In this document: positions 1 through 11,244 of the stretch, one piece after another | How the letters are laid out: every line of letters begins with the position of its first letter | How positions within the stretch are numbered: the stretch's first letter is position 1 | From: Atherinomorus stipes | Taxonomy: Eukaryota > Chordata > Actinopteri > Atheriniformes > Atherinidae | Assembly: GCA_023101725.1 (NCBI GenBank) | Contig: JALJCO010012911.1 | Coordinates: forward strand, 1-64,000 | DNA: 64,000 nucleotides | Reading direction: 5' to 3' | Translations under genes and position numbers: made by a program | Notes under the pieces: model-generated | What the model saw: the letters and a program-made list of their open reading frames with translations, nothing else | Databases searched by the model: none | Told to the model about the DNA's origin: nothing

Positions 1-475
1 CGGAAGCGTATTGCATTCACCTGAAAAAAATAAAATTGGTCTGTTTTTCTGAATAAACGAGATAATTTTTACAAAAATAAATAAAAACTTTCTGTTTTTC
101 TGAATTAACGAGATAATTTTTTACAAAAATAAATAAAAACTTTGTTTTTCCGAATTAACGAGATAATGTTTTACAAAAATAAATAAAAACTTTCTGTTTT
201 TCTGAATTAACGAGATAATGTTTTACAAAAATAAATAAAAACTTTCTGTTTTTCCGAATTAACGAGATAATGTTTTACAAAAATAAATAAAAACTTTCTG
301 TTTTTCCGAATTAACGAGATAATGTTTTACAAAAATAAATAAAAACGTTCTGTTTTTCTGAATTAACGAGATAATTTTTTACAAAAATAAATAAAAACTT
401 TCTGTTTTTCTGAATTAACGTGATGTTTTACAAAAATAAATAAAAACGTTCTGTTTTTCTGAATTAACGAGATAA
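1..475 (+). repeat. Left arm: ~52-bp tandem repeat, about 9 units
   Basis: The motif CTGTTTTTCTGAATTAACGA recurs with a spacing of 51-52 bp (near 41, 92, 194, 246, 298, 350, 402, 450), each followed by ATAATTTTTTACAAAAATAA-type sequence. The units are nearly identical, so the array is young or homogenised. It is the reverse complement of the array at 2519-3160. Confidence 0.95.
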
Positions 476-480
476 AAGTG

Positions 481-1308
481 AAGAGAAGGAGGAGGAGGAG
501 AGAAAGAACAACCGTTTCCGTTAATGAGGAGCAACCACTTGACTGGCGCTGCAAGCACTCACTGCGTTTACATGCAGCCAATAACTCTTTCATAACCGGA
601 ATATTAGCAATAACCCGGTTGCGCACGGCCATGTAGCCTAAACACTGGCAAAAACCCGAATATGCTCATTTTCGGGTTCTTAAAAAACCGAATATTACCC
701 CTGGGTTACTCCTTTTCTAACCGGAATATTTGGTCATCTAAACGCTTATTGGATTATCTCCATTGAAAGTAATATTTGATTGTGTTCTGCGCATGCTCTA
801 TCTGCAAGTATTTTTGGTGTTTTAAATAAACTACAGAGTATTTTGTATCAGCGATCCATCAGTGCTCTGCACAGCTTGCTAGTTTATGTATCACCATGGC
901 AACACGCATGCCGAGAGGAGCTGGTGTGCAAACAGTTACTTCGCGGGGCTCCATCACTCATCTGGCAAAGTTTGGTGAAGGTGTGACAGGAAAATTCACT
1001 GACTCCAGCGGGAGTCCGTTAACTTCATCATTCCAACCGTTCCCACCAGTCCGGACTGAGACCTTCATCTGTCCGGGGGACTGTTGGAAACGGAAAGGAT
1101 GTGCACAGCTCCAGCTCCGAGCTGCATTTCCAGCACACGTTCTCTCCTTCTATGACCCGTCAAGTAGCTACTGCTGGTGGGTCAGAACCAGCACTCCGGA
1201 CTGCAGTCAAGCCGCCTCTCGCGGATCCGCGGTCAAGACAACCGGCGTAATTTCAGCTGTAACTCTGAAACTTGGCTGGCTTGACTGCAGTGGCTCCGGA
1301 TGGTTCAT
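481..1308. other. Interior of fold-back copy 1 missing from the left side of copy 2
   Basis: In copy 2 the left arm runs straight into the sequence found here at 1309, so this block is deleted there or inserted here. The first ~65 bases (purine-rich, AAGTGAAGAGAAGGAGGAGG) match, in reverse, 54205-54280 of the right side of copy 2, so they belong to the ancestral palindrome. About 560-760, with repeated AACCGGAATAT-type motifs and a TTTACATG start, looks like a degraded hAT-type MITE. No convincing gene. Confidence 0.55.
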
Positions 1309-2510
1309 TATCGGTCTCCGCCGAGTGACTTAACATTTGTTGCTTAACCAGCGGTAACCAGCGCTTGACGCCATTTCAGGCGTAAAACTGTCAGTGGTCA
1401 AACCGGCGTGGAAATGAGCACATCTGATCATAAAAATGATCTTATGACTGAATCCATGTGTGATTTATAAAATGTTTGTGTCTGACCAAACAACAGAATA
1501 TTGGTCAGAAATGTACCGTCATCCAGCTGTTTCTCCTGAAGCAGCAGCAGCGCTGACAGATGGAGGCTGGTCGGATCTGGGCCTGACCCGGACTGTGGGA
1601 TCTGAGCCTGACCCGGACAGGAACATAAGAAACGATAACTTTCATTAGTTAAACTAAGAAACAGTCTACCGAATGAAGACTTGTACAACGTTAACGTATA
1701 GATTCATTTATAGAAACGGATCTCCTCTAGCTGCAGTTACCAGCGCGTCTGCCCTTCTGGCTGCATAATGTTTATAAACTAGTATTTCTGTTCTTTAACT
1801 TGTCAATAAAGTCTTGACAGTTACAGCATCGTACAGCTCCACACAGGTCAGGGTTGTGTTGCAAACTTTCTCTGAGTCTAAAGCAGCGTTTCCCGCTGGT
1901 CCGATGCACCTGCGCCTTTCTGCAGCCCGACTGTCCGTCTTCTTACAAGCAGCCGAGTTTTCTTTTCTTTATTCAGACATCAACAGTGAGATAATAAAGT
2001 CTGGTTTATATTGAAATTGTTGGCGATCAGTTGTCACCTTCATCAGAAGTTAAAACACTCTGCTGTTAAGATCATCTGGCTGATATGACACCTGCAGCTC
2101 CTGGAGACAGAAGACAGGAGGCGATCCGTCGTTTCTATTAAGGAATCTGTACCCTAAAGTTACAGTCTATAAGTGCTCGGTCAGCAGACTGTTTCTTAGC
2201 TTAGCTCATGAAAGTTATTTTTTCTTTTGTCTCTGTGCGGGTCCGGCTCAGATCCAACAGTCCGGGTCAGGCTTGGACCAGCCTCCGCCTGACTGCGCTG
2301 CTGCTTCAGAAACAGCTGGATGAGAAGGGATTTCTGACGTAGATTCTGTTGTTTGGTCAGACACGAACATTTATGAATCACACGTGGATACAATAATAAG
2401 ATCATTGATCAGATGTGCGCTCATTTCCACGCTTGTTTGATAAACGGGACCGCTGACTTTTATATGCCGGAAATGGCGTCTTAGCAACAAAAGTCACGTG
2501 TCTGGCAGAG
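1309..2510. repeat. Palindromic core of the fold-back element
   Basis: About 1309-1690 and 2196-2510 are imperfect reverse complements; the shared run around CTGACCAAACAACAGAAT and GACCCGGACTGT is easy to see. The spacer 1700-2195 is single-copy within the element. The same core occurs at 52920-54050. Short ORFs here are not conserved as proteins. Confidence 0.8.
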
Positions 2511-2518
2511 ACCGATTC

Positions 2519-3160
2519 AGAAAAACAGAACATTTTTATTTATTTTTGTAAAAAATTATCTCGTTAATTCAGAAAAAACAGAAAGTTTTTATTTATTTTT
2601 GTAAAAAATTATCTCGTTAATTCAGAAAAACAGAAAGTTTTTATTTATTTTTGTAAAAAATTATCTCGTTAATTCAGAAAAACAGAACATTTTTATTTAT
2701 TTTTGTAAAAAATTATCTCGTTAATTCAGAAAAACAGAAAGTTTTTATTTATTTTTGTAAAAAATTATCTCGTTAATTCAGAAAAACAGAAAGTTTTTAT
2801 TTATTTTTGTAAAAAATTATCTTGTTAATTCAGAAAAACAGAACATTTTTATTTATTTTTGTAAAAAATTATCTCGTTAATTCAGAAAAACAGAAAGTTT
2901 TTATTTATTTTTGTAAAAAATTATCTCGTTAATTCAGAAAAACAGAACATTTTTATTTATTTTTGTAAAAAAATATCTCGTTAATTCAGAAAAACAGAAA
3001 GTTTTTATTTATTTTTGTAAAAAATTATCTCGTTAATTCAGAAAAACAGAACGTTTTTATTTATTTTTGTAAAACATTATCTCGTTAATTCAGAAAAACA
3101 GAACGTTTTTGTTTATTTTTGTAAAAATTATCTCGTTAATTCAGAAAAACAGACCAATTT
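2519..3160 (-). repeat. Right arm: ~52-bp tandem repeat, about 12 units
   Basis: Inverted counterpart of the left arm. The unit is CAGAAAGTTTTTATTTATTT followed by TTGTAAAAAATTATCTCGTT. Units alternate AAAG and ACAT/ACGT variants, which suggests a higher-order pattern of amplification. Confidence 0.95.
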
Positions 3161-3193
3161 TATTTTTTTCAGGTGAATGCAATACGCTTCCGT

Positions 3194-3783
3194 AGAGAAA
3201 GACCTTAGTCACTTACACCCCAGTTTATTTCTAACCTGATTTACATCATCTGGGTGCGTTCAACAAGTACACGCGGGGCGTTCCCTTTCCTCACGCACTC
3301 CATCTGAGTAAGGCGACAGTTATAGGTGATTTCGTCTGGTTTGAGAATAATAGGAGCCAATCACTAATCGCGGGTGGGACTTTTGAAGGATGGGCGGCGT
3401 TTTGGCCGGATGTGATGTAGAAGCACAGGCGACAGCAGTGTAGTCAGTCAGTTATTTCAGACAACAACAATCATGGCGGCTTGCCATGATTGTCACCGCT
3501 CGTACTAGCTGTCGCCGCCGCCGCCATGTTGTTTGACTGAAGCTTTTTGAGCTTGATAACATGTTTTGATAACTCGATCCTCTATGCGTGGTGGCTCTGG
3601 TGTCGCTCTGAGTTGCGTCACGGGTTGCGTCATTCGGTTCAACGTGAGTGGCTGAAGTAGCGTGTCAGTCAAGATGACGGACAGATCTTCTATCCAATCA
3701 CATGCAAGAGTTTTAGAAAAAAAAGACTAATTTGAAATGACATCGGGTTAACTCCCCTCCCCAGATGGTATTGCAAATACCAG
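3194..3783. other. Gene-free stretch with a nested palindrome
   Basis: No coding region seen. At 3467-3493 an 11-bp arm (ACAATCATGGC) and its exact reverse complement flank a 5-base spacer. A looser outer pairing extends to about 3450-3540 around GCCGCCGCC. It could be the middle of a small palindromic MITE. Confidence 0.6.
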
Positions 3784-4052
3784 GTGGCGGGAGTCAGGTT
3801 AGTTTATTTCACCCCCAAACTTCAAGCTGAGACAGGCAAGTTGTTACAACTGGGCCATAGAGCGCAAAGTGCTCATTCACCCAGTCACACACACATTCAT
3901 ACCCCGATACGCACATCAGGAGGCAACTTAGGGTTCAGTGTCTTGCCCAAGGACACTTTGGCATGTAGTCTGGGGAAGCCTAGAATTGATCCCACAACCC
4001 TGCGGTTGAAAGGCGACCGCACTTCCACCTGAGCTACAGCCACCTACAGCTA
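3784..4052 (-). mobile_element. tRNA-derived SINE, minus strand
   Basis: Read on the minus strand from about 4052, the head looks like a tRNA: an A box (TAGCTCAGGTG, complement of 4025-4035) and a B box (GATCAATTC, complement of 3983-3991) fit the RNA polymerase III consensus sequences TRGYNNARNNG and GWTCRANNC. The body continues toward 3784 with the AGTGTCTTGCCCAAGGACAC-type segment (plus strand) that is common in fish repeats. It is not a functional tRNA gene. The SINE family name was not assigned. Confidence 0.65.
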
Positions 4053-4059
4053 TTCATTC

Positions 4060-4860
4060 ACAAAAGCTGGCATTTAAGGGGTTAATTGAAAAAACACCAT
4101 GAATATTTGCTATGCATGTTGACCACTGAAGCCAGTGATGATATCAATAATAAAAAAGTAATAATACATGATATTTCTATGGGATTGTTTATTTCTGCAT
4201 TTTAGGTAAAAGGTGTGACATAACATATTTTAACTTATAACAAAAATAAAAAATGCAACAAAATCTGTGTTACTGCCAGTTTTTGACACTCCAAGGCTGT
4301 GATAATCCGATCAACCCAAAATTTCCCATTTTGCAATTATTGAATGGAATATTATTAACTTTTTGTGTTTTTTGTCTCTTACTGAAATCAAGTTTTAATC
4401 ACAACAGCTGGCATTTAAGGGGTTAAATTTCAGAATTGCAATGAATATTTATTTTGGGTATTGAGCACTGAAGCCAGAGATGATATCCATAAAAACATTT
4501 TTTGAAAGTAATAGTATATAAAAATTTCTATGGCATCGCATTTTTTTAATGTCTTAGGATAACAGGTGTAACAAAAATGACATTTTGCCTTAACATGCAA
4601 ATTAAGAATGCAACAAAATCAGTGTTGATGCCAGTTTTTTAAAACTCCAAGGCTCCAATAATCCCACCCCAAAAAAGTCCATTTTGCAGTTATGGGATAG
4701 AAAATGTTCCACTTTTTGTGTTTTTTGTCTCTTACTGAAATCGAGTTTTAATCACAACAACTGGCATTTTTAGGGGTTAAATTTCAGAATTGCAATGAAT
4801 ATTTGTTTTGCATGTTGAGCAGTGAAGCCAGTGATGATATCCATAGAATTATGGAGCTTC
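4060..4860 (+). repeat. ~345-bp tandem repeat, about 2.3 copies
   Basis: CTGGCATTTAAGGGGTTAA-type sequence starts at 4067, 4408 and 4761, giving periods of 341 and 353 bp. Each unit then carries a GAATATTTG motif, GAAGCCAG(T/A)GATGATATC, and later TTTTTGTGTTTTTTGTCTC. The third unit breaks off near 4860. Confidence 0.9.
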
Positions 4861-4959
4861 ACTTCGGCAGATTAGATAAGTAGGAATGTTTGGGTCAGGC
4901 ATGCACTTGTTTTCTGCCTGCCTTCAGTCCCAGCGTTTAAGATTCAAAAAAGAGGAATT

Positions 4960-5640
4960 TGGTATTTTTTAATAAAACCGGTGGGTAAATTCCCCAGGAA
5001 AATAATCCGGGGGAGAACTACAGACCCCCCCCTCCACTCTTTTTCCCCCCTCTCCACCACCATTTTCTCCTAAAACCACCCCCCCCCCGGTGGGTGGTCT
5101 GGGGGTTTAAAAGGGAGGAGGAGTTCTCTGGAGGGTGGGGGGGGAGGAGTAGTGCGGCAAGCAAGGGAGGGGGGGGGAAAAAGGGAGGGAGAGAGGTGAT
5201 AAAAAAGAGAGCACCTCCCCTAAAGAGGGGAAACAAAAAGGGGGCAAAAAAAAAAAGAAAAGAAGAAGAGGGGGGGGTGGAAGGGAAGATGGTGGGGGGT
5301 GTGATTCCCAACCAACGGTCTCTTAAGGAAAAATTTTTTTTTTTTTCTTTTCCCCCCCAAGAAAAAGGGCCCGCAAGAATATGAAAAATTTCCAGAAAAT
5401 CGAAATTCATACCCCACCGGAACCCAATTAAAAACCAAAACCTACCCCCGGAAAGCAACCCAACCCCCCCATAGCTATACACCAGGGTGGGAGGAGTTGC
5501 TGTGGGGTAAATGAGGGGCCAGAAAAAAAAAAAAAAGAAAAAAAAAAGAAAAGTGCTCCCCCCCCTCTTCAGAAACCCGGGAAAGAAAAGACAAAAAAAA
5601 ACAACCCGGGAGTGAAATAGAAAATGGAAGGGAGGGTTTG
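4960..5640. other. Homopolymer-rich low-complexity tract
   Basis: Runs of G, C, A and T of 6-14 bases fill this stretch. The apparent 154-aa minus-strand and 96-aa plus-strand reading frames are products of biased composition and show no known domain. The texture resembles poorly resolved read consensus as much as real biology. The block at 58090-58740 is similar. Confidence 0.7.
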
Positions 5641-5649
5641 GTCTAATAA

Positions 5650-5830
5650 GTGGAAAAAAAAATTTTTATAAATAGTCATGAAATCTCAGGGTTTTCGTAA
5701 AATCTCACAATATTTTACTGTTACGAAATCTCGTGAGATTTCATTCGTAAAATAGATCAATATCGCATTTTTGAATATCTGTATGAAATCTGGATATGAA
5801 AATATTGCGATATTTCACTGTATCAATATT
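5650..5830. repeat. Short inverted repeats of TCTCANRATTTT type
   Basis: AAATCTCAC, AAATCTCGTGAGATTT and AAATCTGGATATGAAA occur in a compact palindromic cluster. It is probably the remains of a small MITE. No gene is seen. Confidence 0.4.
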
Positions 5831-5831
5831 T

Positions 5832-6980
5832 TTTCTCAGCTGTATTGGACATATGCTGATCTGGAGTGGATCTAAATATCTCCTAAAGAATTCAGGTTAC
5901 ACCAAAACTGTTTGGGTGAGTACAAAAACGTATTTCATGCCAGAAAATGGGTCCAGGTTGGAAGAAAATGAACTTCCCCTTTAAACATAGAGTGAGAACA
6001 ATAAAGAGTGCTATATAATTTAGCCTACTGGCAGGTAAACTTCAGACAAGCTGAATACGTGGAGTCCGGAGAGAGGAAATGTAGCTGCTTTTAAGTTGTT
6101 GTTTTACACATAGACCACTAAAGATGCTGATAATGAACTGCAAATGTGATGCTGATGCTACATAAGCTCATGAAGTTGAGCTTAAACAGTGCAGACTATC
6201 ATTTATGGACGGTGTGATGACAAAAATCATGAGATTTTTCCATACGGTTCAGGCTGAGACTTGACAACATCCTACATACCGTTTATGTGCAAAGTGAAAA
6301 GCTGGTAGAACGTAGAGCAAATGAACTGAAGCACATGGAATGAATTTGAATTGGTATTGTATTTTTTATGACGTTCATGTAAGTAGCTGGTACCTTGAGA
6401 GTATTATTTGTAGTGACCTTTAGTACATTCCAATAAATCTTGTCTTTGATTTAAACAGTTTCAAGCTTTGTTGCTTCCTTCCTCGTCTGAATTCTGTTGT
6501 ATGGTTGTAATCTATGGATTCAATATCAGAATACAACTGTTAGTACAATTATTATACTTTCTGAGCTCACAGTTAGTTTAAGCCTAAAGAATAATAACGC
6601 ACATATTTAGAACTTACTGTAGCTTTTGCATCCACACGGTGGGAAAGCATCTCTTAAAGGGAAGTGATGTCGCTATTACATGTGTCAAAATAAAATAACC
6701 AGGAACCATAAAATACTTTCCGACAGTTAATAGCTGCATTCATACAGAGCAGTTCTAAAAACTGTTCACCTGGAATTTCGTCCTATGAACTACCCTCTCC
6801 AGGGGAAGTGTTTGATAGAGATCGATGCGATGCAGCCGTTTGTAACGGTGACGTGTTTCTTTTGCGCCCAACAAAACCAAACCTGCAAAAGTAAGAAGAG
6901 AAGACAACACTACTGTTTTCACGGTCTGTATGACAGGATTATTAATCACAGATCACATCAGGCATTTGATATTTAAAGGT
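5832..6980 (+). repeat. Copy of the ZNF downstream flank, with no ZNF coding region in the window
   Basis: From TATTGGACATATGCTGATCT this matches the downstream flank of ZNF-1 (from about 18397) and, in part, of ZNF-2 (32822). Its later part matches the ZNF-3 flank (51700-52300, then 55336 onward). It therefore looks like the 3' flank of a further ZNF unit whose coding part lies left of the window or has been lost. It contains AATAAA at 6432-6437. Confidence 0.7.
6432..6437 (+). terminator. Candidate polyadenylation signal AATAAA in the relic flank
   Basis: The context CCAATAAATCTTGTCTTT is shared with the signal downstream of ZNF-3 (52023) and, inverted, downstream of ZNF-4 (58847). This repetition makes it a plausible family poly(A) site. 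Confidence 0.45.
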
Positions 6981-8860
6981 GCATTGCACAAGTTTAAATG
7001 TTAAAGATTTACTTCCATCATCATGTCATTACCGTGAATGTGTACAAAGCATACACAGTAATGAGTTCCTCCTGCTGCGACCTTCAGCGCACTACTCCTC
7101 CAGCGCTGTTTGTGCCACTGTGGCCGTTCTGGTATCAAAATGTTCGGCGTGTTCTGTAGATGCATGCTATATCTTTTTATGTCTCTAACTTCTATACTTC
7201 TTCAGTAATTCAGCATTCTGTGACTTCATATACATTTTACTGGGCATCTTCTGGCCCCCTTCAGGACGAGCAGAAAAATTTCAGCTAAAAGCATTCCAAA
7301 CCCCATTCACCACAATTTCTTGGTTCGTCCAACTACGTCTGTACCCTGCAATGATAGTCTAACACTTTATGAGTCATAAAGTGTTAGAGATCATGGGTTC
7401 AAGTCAAGCAGGTGCACCATGCAAAACTTCTACACTTTTACTCTACTTCATGATTTCACTTATTGCCTTCAGCTGTGCCACCATTGGCCAGCTCTGCAGT
7501 CACAGAGTACTCATCCAATCAAACGGTTGCATATAAAAAGTCTAAATAATTCAAAAAGTATGAAAGCTACAAATAACACGAGATATAGCCTCAATCTCCA
7601 CAATGAGCTGAACATTTTCATATCTGAATGGTTAAAGTGGCACATAAGGTGCAGGAGTAGCGTGCCAAAGTTTGGCAGAATAAAAAGAGAAACAGGAACA
7701 CAATATCGAGCATAGTACAGCCTGTAACCACATTTCTACTGTTTTACCTCATGCTACCAATGTGACTTGGTGGTGGAAGTCAAACGCGAGCAATGCGAAT
7801 GGCACATCTTAGCAGTCAGTAAGTCACAAGTTCAAACCCAGCAAAAACTCTCAAAACAGACAAACTAACACAAATCCTTAAAATAGTGTTAGATAATATG
7901 AAAACCAACCCCTAGAATAAATATTTGCAAAGCCCAGATGTCTCCAAAAAATTAAAATACAGTAATGTAAAAGTTCCACAACTGGTAACGAAACACAGTG
8001 GCACTGCAACTATATAGAACACAAGTTTTTTAAACATCCAAAAAGTACATTGTTACATTTTTCAGCAGTGATTCTGCATTTAACTAGCATATTTAAAAAA
8101 TGTATGTTTTATCCCACTACTTTTTTGCCTTACATTCATCCCAGTTTAAAATATCGCTGCTTTCTGCAATAAAAACTTCCTCGAATCTCAGCCTGCTATA
8201 TTAAAAATAACATCTTGTGCTAATTTTTTTTTTACAGTTTACATCATTGTGGAACATCCAGAAAGCATTCTATAGCACCATTTGGAAAAATATCTCCGCT
8301 TCTACCTGTGTGCTTGTTGGTAGCCCATTGGCCTTGTGGAAATGCACCTAGTTTCCATGTCAATAGTGGGGAGTTCAAACCCAGCTCCAACCTAATTTAG
8401 AACACCAATTATCTACACCCAAATCTTTCCCTACTCTGGCTGTGTAACTGTGTACCTGGTGGAACTGGGGGGTGGTTTGGGAGCATTCTAAACAGTACAT
8501 CTGTCAAGACATGGGTTCAAATCTCTTGCAGGAACAGACACTGTTTCTGTTTAAAACATGTGGTGCCATTTTCAATGTTTCTTGAACAGGGTTTTGCCTG
8601 TTAAACGCATCCCAGTTTCATAGCTTTTGTATTGGCGCATTCACAGCGCTGTTGTGCAATAACAGCAATTTTCTGGGTAATATTGCTGTGTTCTCCATTA
8701 TTATTAAATGCGTTATGCGTCGTTTCTGTTTAATAAAACTTTCTGGTTGCTTTGTTTCCAGCTGTATTTGTAGGCTAGAAGAGTGGCTTGTGGTCCAATG
8801 ACAGGCTTTTCCGGTATATCCGTGACGCGATAATGAGGCGTGTGTGATAATGTGCTTGTG
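6981..8860. other. Gene-free stretch with four tRNA-like B-box motifs
   Basis: No convincing coding region. B-box-like motifs on the plus strand occur near 7397 (GGGTTCAAGTC), 7831 (AGTTCAAACCC), 8373 (AGTTCAAACCC) and 8511 (GGGTTCAAATC). They are probably eroded SINE heads. None forms a complete tRNA gene. Confidence 0.45.
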
Positions 8861-9160
8861 ATGCTTGCTGCTTACCACACAAAAGATGTGAATTCCACCA
8901 CAGCAGCATCCTCCTGCATCTATATCAAACAACACTACGTGTGTGACTGATTTAATGCAACAAAACTAGTCAGAAGGTCAAATAAAAGTCAGAGGTTGTG
9001 AGGATTCTCTGGCTTTGAGTCATTAATCTGATCTCAGGCCGTTCCAGTTGAAACTTGATGATAATAACCTGAAGTTAATAATAACCGCTAGCAGCATCTT
9101 CACAGTGATGAAGAGAAGAAAAGAGAAACACATTAAATAGTTTCTGAGTAGGAAGAATGA
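8860..9160 (+). repeat. Local direct repeat left of 5' unit 1
   Basis: Shares long near-identical runs (GATTTAATGCAAC, GTCAAATAAAAGTCAGA, TTCACAGTGATGAAGAG) with 10880-11150, so copies flank 5' unit 1 on both sides. The tail also appears at 23838-23900. Confidence 0.8.
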
Positions 9161-9710
9161 GGGTTTTCTCTTTCTAAGTTTAGAATCTTTTGACCATCAG
9201 AATGCTCAATAATCTTTAAATCTTTCAGTTTCTAGTGAAAATGCTGCATCCTCCACAGCCCCGGCCTGTTTTGCTTCCACCTGTTTGGTGACGTGGTGCT
9301 GAAAACGTTTTCAGAAAACAACCATGAGAAAGTGCAGAGTTGTCGGACCCCTGCAGCCAGAATCCAGATTGTTCAAGTCCAGTTTGTTTGAGAAAAGCCA
9401 TGAGACCGTGCCCTTTGGATTAAAATGGGTTTCCCTGGCCTCTGCCCCTCCCCTGGTCTTTCACCCGGGACTGTTCACATGCAGCACGTCACCCTTTTCT
9501 AATGCACCACCATGGGTCAGTAGGGGCCTAATAAGGCATCCTTTCAATACAAGATCAAATAAATAAATAAATAAACTTCATTTTCATATGAAATATAGTT
9601 CTTTCACCCCCCCCCACCCCACCCCATCCTTCTCTGTTTATAACTGATAACTGTTTACTCATTTTTTTCTGTTCATCTCTGTTATTGTTTTTCCTTTACA
9701 CTCTTAAATG

Positions 9711-9711
<1 letters not shown>

Positions 9712-9762
<51 letters not shown>
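9712..9762. repeat. (CA)n microsatellite
   Basis: About 25 uninterrupted CA dinucleotides. The paralogous positions in units 2 and 3 (near 22990 and 36925) hold only short CA runs, so the expansion is specific to unit 1. Confidence 0.97.
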
Positions 9763-9763
<1 letters not shown>

Positions 9764-9959
9764 AATATTGTCGCTGTTTGTTGTTCACACAATTAAAAAA
9801 TGATGAAAAATGGGTTGTTTCAGTGATTGTAATTTTTACAGCATGTCCCTGAACGACTCAGAAAAGCGAGCTATGACTCATCAGAGTTGAGCTCGCTGAT
9901 TGGACGGTAGTTAAAGTGGGCCGTTCTGTTCTTGTTGGTCCGTGTGTGTGAGAGAGAGA

Positions 9960-10242
9960 CGAGTCGGAGCAGAGATTAGCCGTTAGCATCTCTGAAATAA
10001 ACTGTTGTTAAATAAAGAGTCCAGACCAAGACCTGGAGGATCCGCGTGAGCTCCTTTCAAGGTATTTATCTGCAGCATTATTTCATGAAGACTTTAAACT
10101 ACAGTCGGTGACTCCGACGTATCTTGGATACTGACGACTGTTGGTTTGTGTCCTCTGCGGAGGCCAGCTCGCTGCGGAGACACGAGGACAGGAAGAAGGA
10201 GACAAAGACTTGTTATCGAGGGAAGCCTCGTCGGGGAGGGAG
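9960..10242 (+). other. Candidate non-coding first exon of ZNF-1
   Basis: The end is set by the donor AG|GTGAGA at 10243. The start is a guess, just after the GAGAGAGAGACGAGTCGGAG segment. An earlier weak donor, AAG|GTATTT, lies near 10061. The only ATG in the conserved part opens an 8-codon upstream ORF (10085). Splicing to the acceptor at 15407 would give a 5.2-kb intron. Confidence 0.5.
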
Positions 10243-10330
10243 GTGAGAATTTCCATACCTTGCTGTGATGTGTTTGCTTTCATCTCTAAGCGCTGATATT
10301 CCCGGGAATTGTGTGTTTGTCATGTTTGCT

Positions 10331-11240
10331 GCTTAGTGAGGTGAAGTTGTTGTTTGTTATTAGCCATGTTAGCACAACCAGAGTTGTAGTTCGTATTTAC
10401 CACATGAAAGATGTGAATTATGCTGCCTGCATGTGATATTGGAAAGATGAGCCTTTCCACGTTACCAGTGCGTTGTGTTCAAATGACTTGTTGTAATTAA
10501 GTGAAACATTAAAGGCTATCTTCAACTGACTAGCTAGTTAGCTGCTAACTAGCATCTCCCCTGAGGAGATAAACTAAACAACAACCATACAAACAAAACT
10601 AAGTTTAAATGGCAATGACATTAAAATTCTGTACATCACAGAATTATGCAGACTACAAACTAACCAAATAACAGCAGCAGAAAACTTTAAACATAAAGTA
10701 ATGCATCCAAATCAGGATGTTTTTTTATTTTATTCTCTGCCATGTTAAAAGGTCAAAGTTCATCTCGGCAACTCGGGCGTCATAAAATTTCCCCAGCTTT
10801 CAACTGGAAATTACAACATGAGTGGGTGTCCTAGTGCAATTTTTATGTCTGACTTTGCTATTTACCATAAATACGATACCACATGAAGGCAGCATCCTCC
10901 TGTATCTGTACCAAACAATACTACATGTACGACTGATTTAATGCAACTTAACCAGTCAGATGGTCAAATAAAAGTCAGATTCTCTGACTTTCTGAGTCTT
11001 TAATCTGATCTCAGACTGTTTCAGTTGAAACTTCAACGATGAAGCCACTAATAATAACTTGAAGTTAATAATAACCGCTACCAGCCTCTTCACAGTGATG
11101 AAGAGGAGAAAAGAGAAACACATGAAATAGTTTCTGAGTAATGTTTAGATGATTTAGAAGCGTTATGGTTTTAATATTTGTGACTGGAAATGAGCTCCAG
11201 CGAACACACTCACATTTATGATCATGTTCAGCTTTAACTG
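10331..11240 (+). repeat. First part of ZNF-1 intron, containing the second copy of the local direct repeat
   Basis: No coding region. About 10880-11150 repeats 8920-9160. Otherwise it is ordinary AT-rich intron. Confidence 0.6.
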
Positions 11241-11244
11241 AGCT

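Larger units (their letters stand above)
1..3192. mobile_element. Fold-back DNA element with satellite-like inverted arms (copy 1)
   Basis: The first bases (CGGAAGCGTATTGCATTCAC) reappear inverted at 3173-3192, so the window opens at or very near the left tip. Both arms are tandem arrays of a ~52-bp AT-rich unit. Inside them the inversion continues: 1310-1690 is matched in reverse by about 2196-2500. A second copy at 52678-54924 has the same ends and core. TA lies just outside the right tip. No transposase is visible, so it is non-autonomous and its superfamily is unknown. The left flank lies outside the window, so its target duplication cannot be tested. Confidence 0.85.
9178..10330 (+). promoter_or_regulatory. 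5' unit 1: candidate promoter and first exon of ZNF-1
   Basis: This block recurs nearly unchanged at 22495-23650 and 36425-37583, each time upstream of a ZNF gene in the same orientation. It contains TGACTCA (9874-9880, AP-1-type consensus), ATTGG (9899-9903, inverted CCAAT box), a CTCTGAAATAAACTG stretch, and a strong donor GGGAG|GTGAGA after 10242. There is no TATA box in a clear position. A (CA)n run at 9712-9762 sits upstream. Promoter function is inferred from conservation and position. Transcript data were not available. Confidence 0.6.

Noticed and set aside
1..475. Regular ~52-bp repeats considered as a CRISPR array
   Set aside because: There are no distinct spacers: the whole unit repeats. 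The array is half of an inverted pair, and the context is eukaryotic.
1428..2405. Several 60-86-aa frames in the fold-back core
   Set aside because: Not conserved as proteins between copy 1 and copy 2, and the same DNA is read in both directions of a palindrome.
3983..4035. tRNA gene on the minus strand (also at 62839-62891 and 11547-11610)
   Set aside because: A and B boxes are present but the cloverleaf is incomplete and a SINE-type body follows. They are SINE heads, not tRNA genes.
5018..5482. A 154-aa minus-strand and a 96-aa plus-strand frame
   Set aside because: Translation of homopolymer runs; glycine, proline, phenylalanine and lysine bias only, no domain.
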